Assembly: GCA_028823995.1 (NCBI GenBank)
Contig: JAPPFD010000032.1
Coordinates: forward strand, 124,001 to 188,000
Length of the DNA stretch: 64,000 bases
DNA from: a bacterium
GTDB taxonomy: Bacteria; Actinomycetota; Acidimicrobiia; Spongiisociales; ZC4RG35
Direction of reading: 5' to 3'
Each line of letters begins with the position of its first letter. The first letter of the stretch is position 1. The position numbers and the translations under genes are program-made. Under the pieces are notes generated by a model. The model was not told the DNA's origin. It saw nothing but the letters and a program-made list of their open reading frames with translations, and did no database searches. This document shows, in pieces, positions 58,979-64,000 of the stretch.

Positions 58979-59001
58979 ATCATAAGGCAACCATGGGACA
59001 T
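58979..59001 (-). promoter_or_regulatory. Putative damage-type promoter of the RecB-like nuclease gene
   Basis: Minus strand ATGTCCCAT-GGTTGCCT-TATGAT, then CGTCTCTG, then ATG at 58970. Confidence 0.45.
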
Positions 59002-59190
59002 TTCCCGGCCTCTCGGAGGGGATCCGCCGGTTGTCGCGAAACATGTCTCCGCGGGCGCGCCCACCGGCGGGAGCGGGGGTCCGAACGGGTCTCCGGATCC
59101 CGGGGAGGGTCGTGCAGGTTTACCTGGTATCGGCTCTACCTCCAATATTGCTAGCCTGAAACCCGCGACGCCTCCCCAGAGTCCACGGAA

Positions 59191-61815
59191 ATGGAAAGCG
59201 CCCAGGTACGTCAGACCTTTCTCGATTTTTTTGCCGAACGCGGCCACACCGTGCGCCCGTCGGCGTCTCTCATCCCGGTCGATCCCACCCTGTTGGTGAC
59301 CAACGCCGGGATGGTACCCTTCAAGCCCTATTTCCTGGGAGAGGAGACGCCGCCCTACCCGCGGGCGGTGAGCGTCCAGAAGTGCGTCAGGACCATCGAC
59401 ATCGACATCATCGGGACCACCGCCCGCCACACCTCGTTCTTCGAGATGATGGGCAACTTCAGCTTCGGCGACTACTTCAAGAGAGACGCAATCCGCTGGT
59501 CCTATGAACTGGTGACCGAGGGTTACGGGCTCGACCCTGAGCGCCTGTGGTTCACCGTCTATGAGACCGATGACGAGGCCGCCGAACTGTGGGTCTCGGA
59601 GGTGGGGGCGCCCCCCGATCGGGTGCAGCGGGGAGGAAGGGACAACTTCTGGCAGATGGGAGTGCCGGGGCCATGCGGGCCGTGCTCAGAGATCTTCTAC
59701 GACCTCGGTCCCGAGTACGGAGAGGGAGGAGGCCCCATCGGGGGCGGAGAGGACCGCTACGTGGAACTGTGGAACCTGGTGTTCATGCAGAACATCCAGG
59801 ACCGGCCATTCCATGTGGTCGGGGACCTTCCCCGGAAGGGTGTGGACACCGGGATGGGACTTGAACGGACCGCCATGGTGCTCCAGGGAGTCGGAAGCGC
59901 TTTCGAGACCGACGTGATGCGTCCGGTGCTGGAGGTCGCCTCATCGATTTGTGGAGTGGATTACGGAGCGGGTCCCCTCTCGGACGTGTCGCTGCGGATC
60001 CTGGCTGACCACGGTCGGGCCATGACCCTCCTGATCGCCGACGGGGTGGTCCCCTCCAACGAGGGACGGGGCTATGTCCTGCGGAGGTTGATCCGGCGGG
60101 CGGTGCGGCACGGGTGGCAACTGGGATACGAGGGGCTAATGATGCCCAGGCTGGCATCCGCCACGGTCAAGGCGTTGGGCAACGCCTATCCGGAGATCAT
60201 CGATCAATACGACCTGATTCTGAAGGTGGTATCCCAGGAGGAGTACCGGTTCCTCCGCACTCTGGAGTCGGGCCACTCGATCCTGCAGGGCGAGATGGAG
60301 AGCCTGGACGAGGGCCAGGTGCTCTCCGGAGAGGTTGCCTTCCGCCTCCACGACACCTACGGGTTCCCCTTCGAGTTGATCATGGAGATCTCCGAGGAGA
60401 GACAGGTCGGGGTCGACGAGGACGAGTTCAGCCGCCTGATGGATGAGCAGCGCCGGCGGGCCCGGCAGGCCTGGAAGGGGGGAGACGAGGCTGCGGCGGC
60501 CGACCTGTACCGGGGACTGCTGGATGAGGTCGGGACGTGCGAGTTCCTCGGTTACCACCATGAGGAGGCAAGGGGTCGGGTGTTGGCCATACTGGCAGAG
60601 GGCGAGCAGGTTTCGGTGGCCCGGGAAGGGGAGGACGTGGAGGTGTTCTTGGACCGGACGCCCTTCTACGCCGAGGCGGGCGGCCAGGTGGGGGACACGG
60701 GGATAATGGTCTCGGACACCGGCGAGTTGGAGATCGCCGACACCCGCCATCCCCTCCAGGGCCTATCTGGGCACCGGGCCCGGGTGAAGAGGGGGTGGGT
60801 GGGAACCGGTCAGACAGTCCGAGCGGGCATCGACGCCCTGCGCCGCGAGGGAATCCGAAAGAGCCACACCGCCACCCACATTCTCCACTGGGCCCTCCGG
60901 GAGGGTCTGGGAGACCACGTCCGCCAGGCGGGGTCGCTGGTCACCGACGGCCGGCTCCGCTTCGACTTCTCCCACTACTCGGGTCTGGAACCCCGAGAGC
61001 TCGCCGAGATAGATGACCTGACGAACCGCAAGGTGATCGGCAACGGGCATGTCAAAACCACCGTCATGCCCATCGACGAGGCCCGCGCCTCGGGGGCTCT
61101 CGCCTTCTTCGGCGACAAGTACGGAGAGCAGGTGCGGGTGGTCCAGGTGGGCGACTACTCCCGCGAGTTTTGCGGAGGCACGCATGTTCCCACCGCCGGT
61201 CAAACCGGCCCGGTGGTGGTGCTGGGCGAGTCCTCGATCGGCGCCAACCTGCGCAGGATCGAAGCGCTCTCCGGCCAGGCGGCCTACGACCACCTGATAG
61301 CGGTGCGGGACGCCCTGGACCGCACCGGAAAGCGGCTCACCGTCCCCTGGACGCAGGTCCCCGAGCGGGTGGAGGCGTTATTGGAACGGGTTGGCGAGTT
61401 GGAGGACGAACTGAATGAGATCCGCTCCGCCCGGAGGGGCGAACTCGCCGAGGAACTGGCGGGATCGGCCCGCACATGCAACAACTTCAAACTGGTCATC
61501 TCCGCCCAGGAGGGGCTGGACACCAACCAGTTGCGGCAGTTGGCCATCGGGGTGAGGGATCGGATCTCCCCCGGGGTGGTCATCGTCGGCTCCGTTGCCA
61601 ACGGCAAGGGCGCGGTGGTGGGAGCGGTCAGCCCCCTCCTGGTGAGAGAGGGCGTCTCCGCCGGTGAACTGGTGGGGACCGCAGCCCGTTTGATGGGCGG
61701 GGGGAGTTCCCGCGATCCCGAGTTGTCCCAGGGGGGAGGACCTCGCGGCCAGCTCTTGGATGAGGCTCTGGAGCAGGCCGGGAGCGCGGCGGCCCAAGCC
61801 CTTTCGGAGGTGTGA
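59191..61815 (+). CDS. alaS: Alanine--tRNA ligase
   Basis: RQTFLDFFAERGHTVRPSASLIPVDPTLLVTNAGMVPFKPYFLG, HTSFFEMMGNFSFGDYFK, SREFCGGTHVPTAGQTG. Confidence 0.98.
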   Translation: MESAQVRQTFLDFFAERGHTVRPSASLIPVDPTLLVTNAGMVPFKPYFLGEETPPYPRAVSVQKCVRTIDIDIIGTTARHTSFFEMMGNFSFGDYFKRDAIRWSYELVTEGYGLDPERLWFTVYETDDEAAELWVSEVGAPPDRVQRGGRDNFWQMGVPGPCGPCSEIFYDLGPEYGEGGGPIGGGEDRYVELWNLVFMQNIQDRPFHVVGDLPRKGVDTGMGLERTAMVLQGVGSAFETDVMRPVLEVASSICGVDYGAGPLSDVSLRILADHGRAMTLLIADGVVPSNEGRGYVLRRLIRRAVRHGWQLGYEGLMMPRLASATVKALGNAYPEIIDQYDLILKVVSQEEYRFLRTLESGHSILQGEMESLDEGQVLSGEVAFRLHDTYGFPFELIMEISEERQVGVDEDEFSRLMDEQRRRARQAWKGGDEAAAADLYRGLLDEVGTCEFLGYHHEEARGRVLAILAEGEQVSVAREGEDVEVFLDRTPFYAEAGGQVGDTGIMVSDTGELEIADTRHPLQGLSGHRARVKRGWVGTGQTVRAGIDALRREGIRKSHTATHILHWALREGLGDHVRQAGSLVTDGRLRFDFSHYSGLEPRELAEIDDLTNRKVIGNGHVKTTVMPIDEARASGALAFFGDKYGEQVRVVQVGDYSREFCGGTHVPTAGQTGPVVVLGESSIGANLRRIEALSGQAAYDHLIAVRDALDRTGKRLTVPWTQVPERVEALLERVGELEDELNEIRSARRGELAEELAGSARTCNNFKLVISAQEGLDTNQLRQLAIGVRDRISPGVVIVGSVANGKGAVVGAVSPLLVREGVSAGELVGTAARLMGGGSSRDPELSQGGGPRGQLLDEALEQAGSAAAQALSEV

Positions 61816-62257
61816 ACTGGGGCGGGTTCTGGCCGTGGACCCGGGTGAGCGGAGGGTAGGGGTGGCTCTGTCCGACCCCGGGGGGATAATCGCCCAGCCC
61901 TTCGGGGTCATCGACCGGTCCCGGAGCGATGTGGTGGCGGAGGTGAAGAAGATAGCGCGGGAGCACGATGTGGACACGATCGTGGTCGGTCTGCCGGTGA
62001 GCCTCTCCGGCCGGGAGGGACCTTCCGCCGCTTCAGCCCGGCGACTGGCCGAGAAGCTGGGATCGGCTACCGGCCTGACGGTGGACATGCATGACGAGCG
62101 GTACTCCACGGTGGCGGCCGAGCGGATCATGAGAGAAGGAGGCGCTCCTCCGAAGAAGCGCCGTCACCGCCGCGACAAGGTGGCGGCAGCCATCATCCTC
62201 TCCGAGTACCTCATGGGCCGGTCCCCGGAGGCCAGAGAGCCGGGTGGCCTGAGTTGA
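61760..62257 (+). CDS. ruvX: Putative pre-16S rRNA nuclease / Holliday junction resolvase YqgF family (start uncertain: ATG 61760 or CTG 61817)
   Basis: RVLAVDPGERRVGVALSDP, IVVGLPVSLSGREGPSA, DERYSTVAAERIM, KVAAAIILSEYL. Confidence 0.93.
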   Translation: MRLWSRPGARRPKPFRRCELGRVLAVDPGERRVGVALSDPGGIIAQPFGVIDRSRSDVVAEVKKIAREHDVDTIVVGLPVSLSGREGPSAASARRLAEKLGSATGLTVDMHDERYSTVAAERIMREGGAPPKKRRHRRDKVAAAIILSEYLMGRSPEAREPGGLS

Positions 62258-63366
62258 GCGGCGCCTCCGACTTCGACCAGCCGCCCCGTCAGCCGAATCT
62301 CTGGGGACCGCTTCGTCTGCTGGCGGTGGCCGCCATCGTGGTAGTGGCCGGACTGTTCGTCATCAACCAGGGCGCCCGGCTGGGTCAGAATGTGGGCGAG
62401 CGGCTCGGACCGGTGGAGACCGCCGCGCCTCTGGCTGTGGTAACCCCCGGCATCTCGGTGGAGGTGGAAATACCCTTCGGTTCGTCGGCGACCCGGGTGG
62501 CGGAGATCATGGTGTCGGCGGGGGTCATCTCCGACTCGGGTCTGTTGCTGGCGGCGGTCCAGGACGCCGGGGTGGCCGGCTCCATACAAGCCGGCACCTA
62601 CCAGTTGGTCACCGGAATCTCCGTGGAGCAACTGTTGGTGGAACTCCTGGAGGGTCCGGTGGCGCCCACCTACCGGATCACCGTCTTCGCCGGCCAGCGC
62701 GTCGACGAGATCCTCGACATCCTGGCCGACGCCTCCCGTACCGACAGGGCGCAGTTCACCGAAGCTCTCCTGGACGGATCGGTGGTCTCTTCGCTGGTGG
62801 ACCAGACCCGGCCGCTCACTCTGCAATCTTGGGAGGGCCTGCTGTTCCCGGACACCTACGAGTTCCGCAACGAGGCGGGCCCCGTCGAGATACTGCAGCG
62901 GCTGGCGGAAACCATGGAGCAACGCTTCTCGCTGGTTGACTGGAGCGGTCTCGAAGCCGGAGGACTCACCCCCTACCAGGGCATAGTCATCGCCTCCATC
63001 ATCGAGGCGGAGGTGCGGATCGCCGAGGAACGCCCGGTGGTGTCGAGCGTCCTGCGCAACCGCCTTGATGACGGCATGGTGCTTCAGATGGACAGCACCG
63101 TCCTCTATGCAGTGGGAACCCGGGACATCGCACTCTTCGATCCCGATGTGGATTCTCCCTACAACACCTATCGGGTTCAGGGCCTTCCCCCCACCCCCAT
63201 CGCGGCGCCCAGCTTCTCGTCGCTCCAGGCGGCCGCTTCGCCGGCCGACACCGAGTATCGCTTCTTCGTGCTCAGTACAACCGACGGCCAGCACACGTTC
63301 TCGGTGACCGCCGAAGAGCACTTTGCGGCTGTGGATAAAGCCCGAGCCGAGGGAGTGCTCCCATGA
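62254..63366 (+). CDS. mltG: Endolytic transglycosylase MltG
   Basis: N-terminal TM; IQAGTYQLVTGISVEQLLVELLEG, GLLFPDTYEF, IIEAEVRIAEERPVVSSVLRNRLDDGMVLQMDSTVLYAVG, YNTYRVQGLPPTPIAAPS. Confidence 0.96.
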   Translation: MSGASDFDQPPRQPNLWGPLRLLAVAAIVVVAGLFVINQGARLGQNVGERLGPVETAAPLAVVTPGISVEVEIPFGSSATRVAEIMVSAGVISDSGLLLAAVQDAGVAGSIQAGTYQLVTGISVEQLLVELLEGPVAPTYRITVFAGQRVDEILDILADASRTDRAQFTEALLDGSVVSSLVDQTRPLTLQSWEGLLFPDTYEFRNEAGPVEILQRLAETMEQRFSLVDWSGLEAGGLTPYQGIVIASIIEAEVRIAEERPVVSSVLRNRLDDGMVLQMDSTVLYAVGTRDIALFDPDVDSPYNTYRVQGLPPTPIAAPSFSSLQAAASPADTEYRFFVLSTTDGQHTFSVTAEEHFAAVDKARAEGVLP

Positions 63367-64000
63367 CGGAGGCGTCAGCGTCCGTCCCGCCTCCCGGGGG
63401 ATATCGGCTGGCGGTGCTGGGAGACCCGGTGTCCCACTCACTCTCGCCGGCCATGCACAACGCTGTTCTGGCTGCTTTGGGCCTGGAAGGGGTGTACAGT
63501 CGGAGGCGGGTGGATCAACGGGGGATGGCATCGGCGGCTTCGGAGATGCGGACCGGAGAGTTGCACGGCGCCAACATCACCATGCCGCACAAGGGAGTGG
63601 CGGCCCGCTTGGCGGACGGGTTGAGTCCTGACGCTGCGCGGGCAGGCTCGGTGAACACATGGACGTTTGAAGACCGTGGGAGGCTGGTGGGACACAGCAC
63701 CGACGTGGAAGCCATCCGCCGGGTGTGGGTCCGGGCGGGATTGGCCACCGACTGCTCGGTGCTGGTGGTGGGAGCGGGCGGCGCCGCCGCGGCCGCCATG
63801 GTGGCGTTGGATGAGCGGGACCTGTGGTGCTCGGCGCGCCGTCCCGAGGCGGTCTCGGCCTTGGCCGACCGTGTTGACGTTCCGTTTCGACCGCTGGAGT
63901 GGGGAGGGAGCCTGCCGGGGGCGGTGGTGGTGAACGCCACGCCCCTGGGCATGCGGGGAGGAGAACTGCCGGTGAGGCTCCTGGAAGAGTCCATGGGCCT
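63363..64000 (+). CDS. aroE: Shikimate dehydrogenase (3' end outside the window)
   Basis: LAVLGDPVSHSLSPAMHNAVLAALGLEGVY, GANITMPHKGVAARL, GSVNTW, VLVVGAGGAAAAAMVAL, VVVNATPLGM. Confidence 0.93.
   Translation, partial: MTEASASVPPPGGYRLAVLGDPVSHSLSPAMHNAVLAALGLEGVYSRRRVDQRGMASAASEMRTGELHGANITMPHKGVAARLADGLSPDAARAGSVNTWTFEDRGRLVGHSTDVEAIRRVWVRAGLATDCSVLVVGAGGAAAAAMVALDERDLWCSARRPEAVSALADRVDVPFRPLEWGGSLPGAVVVNATPLGMRGGELPVRLLEESMG

Noticed and set aside
62164-63531. 455-aa antisense ORF over mltG
   Set aside because: mltG has strong motifs; the antisense ORF is His/Gln/Arg-rich and motif-free.

Overview
This 64 kb window is high-GC actinobacterial chromosome, gene-dense on both strands. Ser/Thr/Pro linkers of the TTTTLPP type hint at Acidimicrobiia; lineage is inference. 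Most of it is ordinary: ribF-rpsO-pnp, hisC, a cobalamin side-chain block (cbiB, cobD-like, cobQ, pduX-like), xseAB, aceE, and alaS-ruvX-mltG-aroE. I saw no rRNA, tRNA, CRISPR array, transposon or phage module. The less ordinary parts are: (1) a 12 kb repair island with two overlapping AdnA/AdnB-like helicase-nucleases, a stand-alone RecB-like nuclease, a two-cassette Fe-S nuclease whose first active site looks lost, and an unlisted 54-aa ORF with a CPVC motif overlapping the first helicase; (2) a shared promoter-like element, TGTC-N12-(T/C)ANNNT-N7/8-ATG, in front of three nuclease-type repair units (rmuC, the 54-aa ORF/helicase unit, and the RecB-like gene), with the same geometry as the mycobacterial LexA-independent damage promoter and implying leaderless transcripts; (3) an 8-gene ABC transporter / MoxR / DUF58 / vWA operon; (4) a radical SAM protein ending in CCAEP; (5) a repeat-expanded RG-rich tail on PNPase and a hairpin between rpsO and pnp. 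All assignments come from reading motifs in the translations; no database search was run.
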